From contig JADJIS010000002.1 of NCBI GenBank assembly GCA_016706865.1, forward strand, positions 496,001-560,000: a stretch of DNA of 64,000 nt. The letters run 5' to 3'. The DNA is from Bacteroidota bacterium (GTDB lineage Bacteria > Bacteroidota > Bacteroidia > Chitinophagales > BACL12). Shown here piece by piece: positions 53,809-62,497 of the stretch (position 1 is its first letter; each line of letters opens with the position of its first letter). The notes below the pieces were generated by a model. It was not told where the DNA came from and made no database searches. It was given only the letters and a program-made list of their open reading frames with translations. The translations under genes and the position numbers were made by a program.

Positions 53809-56577
53809 ATGAAGAAAAAATTACTCCTCCTTACCCCCCTATTTTTATTAACTATTATCACAGTTTCCAGCCAGGTTGTGATCAATGAATATTCCGCTGC
53901 AAACTACACCGATGTTGTAGATAATTATGGCGAATATGAAGACTGGATTGAATTATACAATGCAGGTGTCGCATCCGTCGATCTTTCGGGTTACTACCTG
54001 AGCGATCGGGAAGATGAACCTACAAAATACAGCATTCCTGCCGGTGTAACCATTACTGCCGGGGGTTTTGTGCGTTTTTGGTGTTCTTCCAGAAATCTTT
54101 TTGCAGGAACAAATTACCATACCAATTTCAAATTAACGCAAACCACCGGTGCCGAAGCAGTTGTTTTTGCAGATGCCACCGGTACTATAATTGATATTCA
54201 GCAACTCGACAATCCGAATCAGACGGATCACAGTTGGGGGAGAATGCCTAATGGCGGTGCAGATTGGAGAATTTATACAAGTCCAACACCAAATGCATCC
54301 AATACCGGAACAGTTAAAATTGCCTATGCCGATAAACCGGATATGGAGCCAAATGCCGGTAATTATGCAGGTTCTGTTACGGTTTCCATAGCTGTTTCGG
54401 AGCCGAATATGACTATCAGATATTCTTTGGATGGCAGTTTTCCCACAGCCGCAGCAGCTGTTTACACCGGCGCTATCACCATTGATGAAACAACTGTTTT
54501 AAGAACCGTTGCTTATCCAACCTCATCTGATACCTTTCCAAGTCTCTGTTCAACTAATACCTATTTTATTGATGAAACAACTCAAGTTCCAATTATTTCA
54601 CTCGCAGGAGAACAAATCGACGACCTTTTAAATGGCGGCGGATGGGGATCTGTTCCGGTTGGATCTTTCGAATTATTTGATAAAGATTTTAATCTAATTG
54701 ATGAGGCAGTTGGTGAATTTAACGAACATGGCAACGACTCCTGGGCATACGATCAAAGAGGATATGATTATATAGTAAGAGATCAGTTCGGATATGACAA
54801 TGATATTGACCATGAATTTTTTGGGGATGTTACCGACAGAACGGCTTATCAGCGATTAATATCCAAGGCAGGTGCAAACGATAATTATCCCTCTTCCGAT
54901 GGTGGAGCTCACGTTCGTGATGCCTTTGTGCATCATATCGCAGAATTGGATCATTTAGAATTGGATGAACGTTCTTCCTTCTTTAACATCATGTTTCTCA
55001 ACGGCGAATATTGGGGAGTTTACGATACCCGTCAAAAGGCAGATGATGCCGATTACACGGATTATTATTACGATCAGAGCGAATATGAAATGGATTATAT
55101 CAAATGCTGGGGCGGTACCTGGGCCGAATATGGAACCATGGCTCCCTGGGGTCCCTTTGTGACATTTGTGACCACTAATGATATGACCATTGCGGCAAAC
55201 TACGATTATGTGACTGATAATTTTAATACACTAAGTCTTATTGATTATATACTGGTGAATACATTTTCAGTTTGTACCGACTGGTTGAACTGGAATACAG
55301 CCTGGTGGCGTGGATACGACCCTACCGGCGGTGCAAAAACATGGAGATATGTTTTGTGGGATGAGGATGCCACTTTCGGACATTATATTAATTATACCGG
55401 AGTACCTGATGATTCGCCAACAGCTGATCCTTGCGACCCGCTTAGCTTAGGTGGTGTTGACCCTAACGGACATATTGATATTGCAAATGCATTAATGGAT
55501 AATGAAGATTTTCTTTCTGATTATATCAATCGTTTTGCAGATATGATCAACACTACTTTCGATTGTGAAATTATTTTGGGAAGATTGGATAGTATGCGTG
55601 CAGTTATTGATCCTGAAATGGAACGCCATACCGATCAGTGGGGTGGTTCATATGCCGGATGGAGTTCAAATTTTGATGAACTCCGCGCATTTATTGAAGA
55701 GCGCTGTGCGTTTTTACCAAGTGGGGTGGAAGATTGTTTTGATGTAACTGCATATCCGCTTGTAGTGCAAATTGAACCAGTAGGAAGTCCTAACGATGTG
55801 CAGGTAAATACCTTGGTTCCAACTTATTATCCATATCCCGCAACTTATTTCAGCGGAACTACATTAGGATTTAAAGCTATTACCGATCCGGGATATACTT
55901 TCGATCACTGGGAATTTTTAAATCATACACCAACTCCAGGAATTACGGAAGATTCGGTAACCGTTTCTTTAACATCTACAGATACAATTACTGCATGGTT
56001 TATTACTACGGAATTACCCATGTATAATTTCACTTTAAATGTGGAACCTGCGGGTGCAGGAACAGCAGTAGTGGAAGGTTTGGTACCGGGTGGATATCCA
56101 TATTCAACTACATTTATAAGTGGAACAATGGTTGATGTGGAAGCAACTGCAAATGCAGGTTACGCATTCGATTATTGGGAATTGGAAAATCACACTGCAA
56201 ATCCTGACCCCTTCACTTTAGATATTTATTTTGCCTTGGCCGATTTCGAAAATGCAACTGCTCATTTCCGTTTTATGAATGGAATTGAAGAAGAAGAAGC
56301 CAGTATTGCATTAAATGTTGTGCCATCTGTAACTAACGGTGCAATTACCGTTAATTATCAATTAAGCGAACCACAAAATGAAATTCTTCTCGAAATATTT
56401 TCTGTAACCGGACAACTCATTGCACAAATAAATAAAGAGCAAGTAATTTCCGGAGCACAAGGTCAACATTCTGTAGAAATAGATCTTAACAGTTATCAAA
56501 TTGCCAATGGCATGTATTTCATCAAAATGACAAGCGGAAGCCAGTCGATGAATGAGAGAGTTGTTTACAATAAATAA
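53809..56577 (+). CDS. CotH-kinase-like, lamin-tail-domain, T9SS-sorted secreted protein
   Basis: A 922-residue protein in five parts. After the signal peptide (to about 21) there is a lamin-tail-like domain (about 22-130, with DWIELYNAG), a chitobiase/FN3-like module (about 175-255, TIRYSLDGSFPTA), and a CotH-kinase-like region (about 265-640, including YDYIVRDQFGYD and MFLNGEYWGVYDTRQKADD). Two InlB-B-type repeats follow (about 665-830, GYTFDHWEF and GYAFDYWEL), then a T9SS sorting domain (845-922). It is probably a surface protein that may phosphorylate or bind glycoprotein partners. Followed by a strong terminator. Confidence 0.87.
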   Translation: MKKKLLLLTPLFLLTIITVSSQVVINEYSAANYTDVVDNYGEYEDWIELYNAGVASVDLSGYYLSDREDEPTKYSIPAGVTITAGGFVRFWCSSRNLFAGTNYHTNFKLTQTTGAEAVVFADATGTIIDIQQLDNPNQTDHSWGRMPNGGADWRIYTSPTPNASNTGTVKIAYADKPDMEPNAGNYAGSVTVSIAVSEPNMTIRYSLDGSFPTAAAAVYTGAITIDETTVLRTVAYPTSSDTFPSLCSTNTYFIDETTQVPIISLAGEQIDDLLNGGGWGSVPVGSFELFDKDFNLIDEAVGEFNEHGNDSWAYDQRGYDYIVRDQFGYDNDIDHEFFGDVTDRTAYQRLISKAGANDNYPSSDGGAHVRDAFVHHIAELDHLELDERSSFFNIMFLNGEYWGVYDTRQKADDADYTDYYYDQSEYEMDYIKCWGGTWAEYGTMAPWGPFVTFVTTNDMTIAANYDYVTDNFNTLSLIDYILVNTFSVCTDWLNWNTAWWRGYDPTGGAKTWRYVLWDEDATFGHYINYTGVPDDSPTADPCDPLSLGGVDPNGHIDIANALMDNEDFLSDYINRFADMINTTFDCEIILGRLDSMRAVIDPEMERHTDQWGGSYAGWSSNFDELRAFIEERCAFLPSGVEDCFDVTAYPLVVQIEPVGSPNDVQVNTLVPTYYPYPATYFSGTTLGFKAITDPGYTFDHWEFLNHTPTPGITEDSVTVSLTSTDTITAWFITTELPMYNFTLNVEPAGAGTAVVEGLVPGGYPYSTTFISGTMVDVEATANAGYAFDYWELENHTANPDPFTLDIYFALADFENATAHFRFMNGIEEEEASIALNVVPSVTNGAITVNYQLSEPQNEILLEIFSVTGQLIAQINKEQVISGAQGQHSVEIDLNSYQIANGMYFIKMTSGSQSMNERVVYNK

Positions 56578-56596
56578 AATTTAATTAAGGGAAAAT

Positions 56597-56627
56597 AAAA
56601 AGGGCTGCCGGTGGCAGCCTTTTTTTA
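56597..56627 (+). terminator. Rho-independent terminator after the CotH-like gene
   Basis: GGCTGCC (56603-56609) and GGCAGCC (56613-56619), extended by A/T pairs and followed by a T-run, 25 bp after the stop. Confidence 0.85.
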
Positions 56628-56696
56628 TGTACCGATGAACAGCAGGAAAAAATGTACCAATGAACAGCCGGCGTTAACCAATTATAAAATGAACTA

Positions 56697-57050
56697 GCCT
56701 TCGACCTACAAGGTTTTTTTTTAACCTGGTAGGTCTGAAGGAGGGGGAAGAATAAATATCAATAATGAATCAGCCTTCGACCTACCAGGTTTTTTTTTAA
56801 CCTGTGAGGTCTGAAGGAAGGGGAAGAATAAATATCAATAATGAATCAGCCTTCGACCTACCAGGTTTTTTTTTAACCTGTGAGGTCTGAAGGAGGGGAA
56901 GAATAAATATCAATAATGAATCAACCTTCGACCTACCAGGTTTTTTTTTAACCTGTGAGGTCTGAAGGAGGGGAAGAATAAATATCAATAATGAATCAGC
57001 CTTCGACCTACCAGGTTTTTTTTAACCTGTGAGGTCCGAAGGAGGGGAAA
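56697..57050. repeat. Five-copy tandem array of 75-76 bp hairpin units
   Basis: Units start at 56697, 56773, 56849, 56924 and 56999. Each carries CCTTCGACCTACCAGG, a T-run and AACCTGTGAGGTCTGAAGG, which fold into an imperfect hairpin. Copies are nearly identical except for T-run length and a few substitutions; the last unit is truncated. This fills most of the gene-free gap 56578-57178. An open frame on the minus strand here is created by the repeat. Confidence 0.95.
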
Positions 57051-57178
57051 GAAAATGATCCCATTATCCAATAAAAACGGATTTATAAAATATATTCTCG
57101 AATTTATTTGATATCGAATTTCAACCCAAATTATTTTCAAAAAAAAATATGTAAATTCGTAGAGAATTAATTAATTAC

Positions 57179-57802
57179 ATGCCTAAATTTTTTATCTCCC
57201 TTATTTTTATAGTTCAATTTTACTCAATTTCCTATTCTTGTACATGCGGATCAAAACCCAACATAAAGGATAGCTGGGAAACTGCCAGTCAGGTTTTTGT
57301 TGGGGAAGTAATTAGTATGGACACTTCCGACAATATATATTCTTCTTATGGATCAAAGGTTCAACTATACACCGTACGAGTATTAGAAAGTTATAAATAT
57401 GGTTTCAATACGGAAAATAATATAAGAACTTTTACTAATACCGGTGGAGGTTCCTGTGATAGGAATTTTGAGGTGGGAAAAACATATTTGATCTATGCTG
57501 ATACCAGGCATTTCGCAACCTTTCTTTCGGCATCAGAATGTTCTCGTACAGATTTACTTCAAAACATTAGTGAAAAAGAAATAGAGAAATTGGAAGAATT
57601 ACACGAAGAATGGAAAGATAGTAAAAACAAATCATCTCATTTATTGTCAAAACAGGAAATTGATCGCGATAATGGTTTATTAATTGCCACAAACGATAGA
57701 TTAAACAAGGAAAACAGAATCATCATAATTATATCTTCTATCGTTATTGTCATCTTATTAACCTCACTTATCATTTTATGGCGGAAAAAATTTGTTAAAT
57801 AA
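57179..57802 (+). CDS. Secreted TIMP/NTR-like domain protein with C-terminal membrane anchor
   Basis: A 207-residue protein. The signal peptide ends at SYSCTCG; the mature part starts with a Cys-x-Cys and continues SQVFVGEVISMD (about 37-48), the pattern of bacterial tissue-inhibitor-of-metalloproteinase (NTR/OB-fold) proteins. A helical linker (about 125-175) leads to a C-terminal transmembrane helix (IIIIISSIVIVILLTSLIIL) with a basic tail. Orientation: domain outside the cytoplasmic membrane. Real function in bacteria is unknown. Confidence 0.72.
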   Translation: MPKFFISLIFIVQFYSISYSCTCGSKPNIKDSWETASQVFVGEVISMDTSDNIYSSYGSKVQLYTVRVLESYKYGFNTENNIRTFTNTGGGSCDRNFEVGKTYLIYADTRHFATFLSASECSRTDLLQNISEKEIEKLEELHEEWKDSKNKSSHLLSKQEIDRDNGLLIATNDRLNKENRIIIIISSIVIVILLTSLIILWRKKFVK

Positions 57803-57927
57803 TCCATTTAACCCTAATTTGGCATACAAAATTTGTAGAAATTGGTCAATTGTTTGCAAAATTTGCAATTATTAGTCCCTTACAAGAACCAATTCTGAAA
57901 AAAATGAATATCGATAAAATTTATGTT

Positions 57928-58296
57928 ATGAAAACTTTTACTTCCGCCTTTTTAGCAATTCTTACGGTTGTTTTACTCACATCTTCATTTACCAACGAGC
58001 AATATCCGGATAAAATGGTTCCCGGCATTTATGGCATTTGCAATATGGAAAATGGTGCAGGTGCTAAGATCGAACTGTCTGTAAATGATGATCATACTTT
58101 TCATTACTACAATAGTTTTGATAAGACCAAAATTATTGATGTAAAAGGTAAATGGACTTTAAACGGAAATACAATTCTGTTAAGTGACTTCGAATCTGAA
58201 TTTGCCATTCACGATAAATGGTCCATCGACACAAAATATCAATGTATTAAATCCCGAAAAGGATTAGAGTGGACCAGACTTTGTCATTTGAATTGA
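57928..58296 (+). CDS. Small exported protein
   Basis: About 122 residues from the ATG at 57928, where a clean signal peptide begins (MKTFTSAFLAILTVVLLTSS); upstream in-frame ATGs would give an unlikely extension. The mature domain is a small beta-barrel-like protein (AKIELSVNDDHTFHYYNSFD, DVKGKWTLNGNTILLSDFES), similar in style to lipocalin-like or copper-resistance NlpE-type Bacteroidota proteins. No firm family. Confidence 0.6.
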   Translation: MKTFTSAFLAILTVVLLTSSFTNEQYPDKMVPGIYGICNMENGAGAKIELSVNDDHTFHYYNSFDKTKIIDVKGKWTLNGNTILLSDFESEFAIHDKWSIDTKYQCIKSRKGLEWTRLCHLN

Positions 58297-58417
58297 TACG
58301 GTACTCTGCAACTATTTTAAGCAGGTCATTATTTTTATTTATATCATTATAAGGGTATTAAGTTCATACACAAATTATTATTTTAAAATAGAAAAAATAT
58401 AATTTAGTTTATTCGGA

Positions 58418-58960
58418 ATGCCAGGAAAAAAGTTTAAAAACATATTTTATCTCCTTTTGGTAATTTGTTTAATAACAATCGTTTCTTCATTTTATGCATT
58501 TGACTTTATTGAATTAGATCCTGCGGTAAACTGGACCATGAAATATTTCGCATTGCCCATTTTAATTCTTATGATACCTTTAAGTTATATCATTTACCAA
58601 AAATTTATTCGACAAAACGAGAAAAAAAGATACTTATCAGGCATATTCGTATTTTTCAGAGTTTTTATTTTAACAATTGGTCTATCTATAGTTTTAATAG
58701 GTACTACACTTAGTTTAATAATATTAAGTAATGGGTATTTAGGTGCATCCCAATCTATAACAATAAATACTACTGTAATTGAATATGAAATTACCGGAGA
58801 AGGAATTAGAAAGGGACCTACAAAACACTATATTAAAATAAATGTTCCGCAGGTGGATAGATTAGTGGAATTAAAAGTGGACAGAGCATATAAAATAGGT
58901 GAACCTTTTATTAAAACAATGAATATCGGGAAATGGGGATTACTTTATTCTAATGATTAA
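58418..58960 (+). CDS. Hypothetical membrane protein
   Basis: A 180-residue protein with three predicted membrane helices (about 6-26, 42-60 and 75-105), followed by a 75-residue soluble tail that ends in a beta-rich KHYIKINVPQVDRLVELKVD segment. Unrecognised. The tail is likely on the outer face. Convergent with the K+ channel gene. Confidence 0.6.
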   Translation: MPGKKFKNIFYLLLVICLITIVSSFYAFDFIELDPAVNWTMKYFALPILILMIPLSYIIYQKFIRQNEKKRYLSGIFVFFRVFILTIGLSIVLIGTTLSLIILSNGYLGASQSITINTTVIEYEITGEGIRKGPTKHYIKINVPQVDRLVELKVDRAYKIGEPFIKTMNIGKWGLLYSND

Positions 58961-58975
58961 ATATATTGTGACAAT

Positions 58976-59794
58976 TTAAATCAACTCCCCACACCTCTTA
59001 CAATATTTTGCATCCTTATCATGTCCTTCCTTTCCACATCTCGGACAAACCTCATTTTTTTGTTCATTTTTTCTTGCTGCCAGAGCCATTTCTGTTGTAA
59101 CAATACCTGTGGGAACAGCGATAATAGCATAACCCATAAGCATGATAATACTTGCTACAAATTTGCCCAATGGTGTTACAGGTGAAATATCGCCATAACC
59201 TACCGTAGTAATGGTAACTATAGCCCAATAAATACAATCAGGAATGCTTGCAAATCCATTTTCTCCGTTTTCAACAAGGTACATTATAGAACCAAGAATT
59301 ACCACAAGCATTAAAACGATGAGCATGAAAATACTGATCTTCCTCAAGCTTCCTTTTATGGCTTCTCCCAGAAATTGCATCTCCGTTAGAAAATGAGTTA
59401 ATTTAAAAATGCGGAATATTCGCAGTAATCGCAATGCACGTAACACAAGCAACGATTGCGCACCAATAAAAAATATACTTAAATAACTGGGAATAATTGC
59501 AAGGAGATCAATAACTCCTAAAAAACTAAATACATAACTCAAAGGCCTTTTTATACTAACCAGACGCAAAATATATTCGATTGTAAAAATAATGGTGAAT
59601 ATCCATTCCAGTATAAAAAATAATCGCCCAAATGATGCATGCCAACTCTCCACACTATCGAAGATCACAATTAAAATACTCCATATGATCAAAATCAACA
59701 GCGAAACATCAAAAGCTTTTCCGGCAGGAGTGTTCGATTCGTAAATTATTTCCTGTAACCTATTGCGTATTTTATCCTTTTTTTGTTTCAACAT
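58976..59794 (-). CDS. Voltage-gated K+ channel with C-terminal zinc ribbon
   Basis: A 272-residue six-helix ion channel. The S4 voltage sensor is LRALRLLRIFRIFKL (118-132) with regularly spaced Arg, and the pore has TTVGYGD (196-202), the K+ selectivity filter. After S6 a zinc ribbon CPRC...YCKRC (C250, C253, C265, C268) ends the protein in the cytoplasm. Bacterial Kv channels usually lack this ribbon, so it may be a regulatory or docking module. Confidence 0.9.
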   Translation of the reverse strand: MLKQKKDKIRNRLQEIIYESNTPAGKAFDVSLLILIIWSILIVIFDSVESWHASFGRLFFILEWIFTIIFTIEYILRLVSIKRPLSYVFSFLGVIDLLAIIPSYLSIFFIGAQSLLVLRALRLLRIFRIFKLTHFLTEMQFLGEAIKGSLRKISIFMLIVLMLVVILGSIMYLVENGENGFASIPDCIYWAIVTITTVGYGDISPVTPLGKFVASIIMLMGYAIIAVPTGIVTTEMALAARKNEQKNEVCPRCGKEGHDKDAKYCKRCGELI

Positions 59795-59874
59795 ACACAG
59801 ATCCCTGAATTTTAAAAATCGATTAAAGATAATAAGGAATTAATCAGTAAATTTACTTTTAAAACTTTGTTTTT

Positions 59875-60777
59875 ATGAAATACGTTTTTTGTTTCGCCTT
59901 TATAACATGCTCATTTATTGCCCAAGCACAGAATGTTGTTACTTCAGGTAATCTGGTGATAGCAGATCCACTCAAAAAGACCTATACTGTAGAAGCCTCT
60001 TGTGGGCAATGCAATTTCTCTCTGCCTGGAAAGGGCTGCGATCTTGCAATTAGAATGGATGGTAAAGCATATTATGTAAGCGGAACTGACATAGATTCGC
60101 ATGGTGATTCACATGCCCGTGATGGTTTTTGTGAAACGATCAGAACCGCAGAAGTTCAGGGTGAAGTGGTGAACGATAAATTTGAAGTTTCTTATTTTAA
60201 GTTGAATGAAGAACCAATGGAAAATGTTTTTGATGCGATTGAAAATACAGAAAAGGAAATCAGCACAGTTACAATAAATGGAAATATTTTGCAATATGGT
60301 GAATCAGAACTCTTACTTTCCAGAGGCGAAATTTCAATAGAGTTTGATATTTTTCCATATAATTCTGACAATTTGCAATGGCACGCTGCTAAAATTGCAG
60401 CAACAATAGACAAATCGGATTTAAAGTACTTTGAGGAAGGAATAATTACCAATTCTAATCCTTTTTATTCCTATACAGGGACTGGAATTGCAGCAGAGCA
60501 GAATAAACCCTATGAATGTATGTATGTGGACAGTACAGGACATCACTTTATTTATTATGAATCGGATACTGATAAAAGAGCTGATGTGATTGCTAAAATG
60601 AGTGATGGTAAAGTAAGGTTGAGGTGGAAGACTGATTGTTTTACTATATATAAAAATGAGGTTAAAATTAAAAATTCTGAAATAAAGGAACTTTATTTAA
60701 TGATATTCATCGACGAAAACCTGAATAAGACCATCGAAGAAAATGAGTACAACAGAGTAACAATTAAATTTGAGTGA
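59875..60777 (+). CDS. DUF6370-like exported protein with an extra C-terminal domain
   Basis: A 300-residue protein with a signal peptide (ITCSFIAQAQ). Residues about 30-110 resemble DUF6370: EASCGQCNFSLPGKGCDLAI (42-61), then GTDIDSHGDSHARDGFC, with Cys and His residues that could bind metal. The C-terminal part (about 115-300) is beta-rich, unrecognised and longer than usual for the family. The stop overlaps the next gene's possible early start. Expected to be periplasmic. Confidence 0.65.
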   Translation: MKYVFCFAFITCSFIAQAQNVVTSGNLVIADPLKKTYTVEASCGQCNFSLPGKGCDLAIRMDGKAYYVSGTDIDSHGDSHARDGFCETIRTAEVQGEVVNDKFEVSYFKLNEEPMENVFDAIENTEKEISTVTINGNILQYGESELLLSRGEISIEFDIFPYNSDNLQWHAAKIAATIDKSDLKYFEEGIITNSNPFYSYTGTGIAAEQNKPYECMYVDSTGHHFIYYESDTDKRADVIAKMSDGKVRLRWKTDCFTIYKNEVKIKNSEIKELYLMIFIDENLNKTIEENEYNRVTIKFE

Positions 60778-60808
60778 ATTCACAATACTTAAAAAAATAG
60801 TAATTTAC

Positions 60809-61276
60809 ATGAAGTTAAGATTGGTTATGGCGCTGTTTTTTTTCGCAACCAATTTTGTCATTGGATTTTGCCAGAATCAAGACACGCTATTAAAGTATCA
60901 AGATTATGTTTCTCTGGTTGACAAGAGTAAATTTGAAATAATTATTAAATGTGATTCCGCAAATCTAATAGGCTGGACATTTAAGGAAATTGATGATACA
61001 ATTTGTGTCAACTACTCAATTAACCCGGAAACGAAAGAAATTAGTAAAATAGAAATGATAGGGCATGGAACGGCACAGAGTTACTCCACCTACTATTTTA
61101 GAGGTCATAAATTGATCATGATCAGAGAACTCATGTATAGTTGTGGCATTAAGAATTGGGATAGTTATATTTACTATTATAATGATGAGGAATTTCATCA
61201 GGATTATTTTGGAAGCGAATTAAATGGAAAAGCATTTGTTAAAGATGCTTACGAATTACTTAACTTTTACAAATAG
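60809..61276 (+). CDS. Hypothetical exported protein
   Basis: About 155 residues from the ATG at 60809, where a signal peptide begins (MKLRLVMALFFFATNFVIGF); an ATG at 60770 is in frame but overlaps the preceding gene. The mature part has repeated aromatic strands (TAQSYSTYYFRGHKLIMIRE). Unknown family. It lies just upstream of the kptA-like gene. Confidence 0.6.
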   Translation: MKLRLVMALFFFATNFVIGFCQNQDTLLKYQDYVSLVDKSKFEIIIKCDSANLIGWTFKEIDDTICVNYSINPETKEISKIEMIGHGTAQSYSTYYFRGHKLIMIRELMYSCGIKNWDSYIYYYNDEEFHQDYFGSELNGKAFVKDAYELLNFYK

Positions 61277-61288
61277 AAATTCCCCCTA

Positions 61289-61843
61289 ATGCCTAACCAA
61301 AAAGAAATTACACAGATCAGCAAATTTTTAAGCTTGGTATTGCGCCATAAACCTGAAACAATTGGAATAGATCTAGATGTGAATGGTTGGACAGATACTG
61401 ACATACTACTGACAAAATTAAATCAAAATGGTTGGAGCATTGATTTCAAAACTTTAAAATCTGTTGTTGAAACCAACGCTAAACAAAGGTTTGCTTTTAA
61501 TTCCACCCTTACCAAAATAAGGGCAAATCAAGGACATTCCATTGAAGTTGACTTAAACATTAAATCGCAAAAACCGCCGGAAATTTTATTTCATGGTACT
61601 GGTTCAAATTCTGTTTTGTTCATCTTGGAAACAGGCCTTGAAAAAAAAGGAAGAAACCATGTTCATCTCAGTAGTGATATTGAAACTGCCATCAAGGTGG
61701 GTCAGCGTCATGGAAAACCATTTGTTTTCGAAATATTGGCGCAGGAAATGCACAACGATAATTTTGAATTTTATTTATCGGAAAATGGCGTATGGCTTAC
61801 AGATCATGTTCCTGTTAAATATTTGAGAGACCATGCACTTTAA
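61289..61843 (+). CDS. kptA: RNA 2'-phosphotransferase (KptA/Tpt1)
   Basis: A 184-residue protein of the Tpt1/KptA family, which uses NAD+ to remove a 2'-phosphate from RNA, giving ADP-ribose 1'',2''-cyclic phosphate. The winged-helix half opens with FLSLVLRHKPETIGI (13-27). The catalytic Arg-His-Arg-Arg set is represented by R19 (LRHKP), H83 (IRANQGHS), H102 (LFHGTG), R122 (RNHVHLSS) and R140 (GQRHGKP). Bacterial natural substrates are not settled. A stand-alone gene. Confidence 0.92.
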   Translation: MPNQKEITQISKFLSLVLRHKPETIGIDLDVNGWTDTDILLTKLNQNGWSIDFKTLKSVVETNAKQRFAFNSTLTKIRANQGHSIEVDLNIKSQKPPEILFHGTGSNSVLFILETGLEKKGRNHVHLSSDIETAIKVGQRHGKPFVFEILAQEMHNDNFEFYLSENGVWLTDHVPVKYLRDHAL

Positions 61844-61873
61844 ACAAATTACTTTTATTAAATAGTTATATTA

Positions 61874-62407
61874 ATGTTCTTTATTACTTTACTTTTTATT
61901 TTTATATTAGCTCCAATTTCCATTCTTCTTGCCTTGATTTGGCTTTTCTCTGGCAAAAAATTATTTGGAAAGATATTGGGAGGATTTTGGCTGCTTATTT
62001 TTTTGTTGATTGTAACCGGTAGAATAATTGATTATTTTACAACACCAATAAACCTTGAACGTGAAGATATTTACGGCGAATATGTAATTGATAGAAACAA
62101 ATATCCCGGTTTTCAGGCTGACTGGCAGTACGACCATTTTCGGTTTGAGATCACAAAAAATGACAGCATCTATTTTTATGTTACAGAGGGAAAGGCCATT
62201 GTTAAAACATATAGCGGTACCATAAGTTTTCATCATGCCTATAAACGACCTAGATTAATAATTAATATCAATGCACCTCGCCATCATATCATAGAAGATA
62301 ACCCTACATTATTCAGAGTTCCCCGCGATTTTTATTATGTGTTTAATTCATCGAAATTCGGTAATGTATTTTTTACAAAAGGTAGGTGGAAAGAAATTAC
62401 CAATTGA
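61874..62407 (+). CDS. Hypothetical membrane-anchored protein
   Basis: A 177-residue protein with two N-terminal membrane helices (about 1-25 and 32-55), then a soluble beta-rich domain (GEYVIDRNKYPGFQADWQYD, IYFYVTEGKAIVKTYSGTIS). No recognised family. The soluble part is likely periplasmic. Confidence 0.6.
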   Translation: MFFITLLFIFILAPISILLALIWLFSGKKLFGKILGGFWLLIFLLIVTGRIIDYFTTPINLEREDIYGEYVIDRNKYPGFQADWQYDHFRFEITKNDSIYFYVTEGKAIVKTYSGTISFHHAYKRPRLIININAPRHHIIEDNPTLFRVPRDFYYVFNSSKFGNVFFTKGRWKEITN

Positions 62408-62497
62408 TTTATTGCGATTAAGTTGTGCTTTAATTTTATATTTGGTACACTTTACGCCGAAGCCACTCTTAAATGAAGGCGCACAAGTGATACATGC

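Noticed and set aside
56797..56988. Minus-strand open frame inside the 76 bp array
   Set aside because: The protein repeats exactly with the DNA unit and includes the hairpin; it has no independent coding signal.
56697..57050. CRISPR array
   Set aside because: The whole unit repeats; there are no unique spacers between short repeats and no cas genes nearby.
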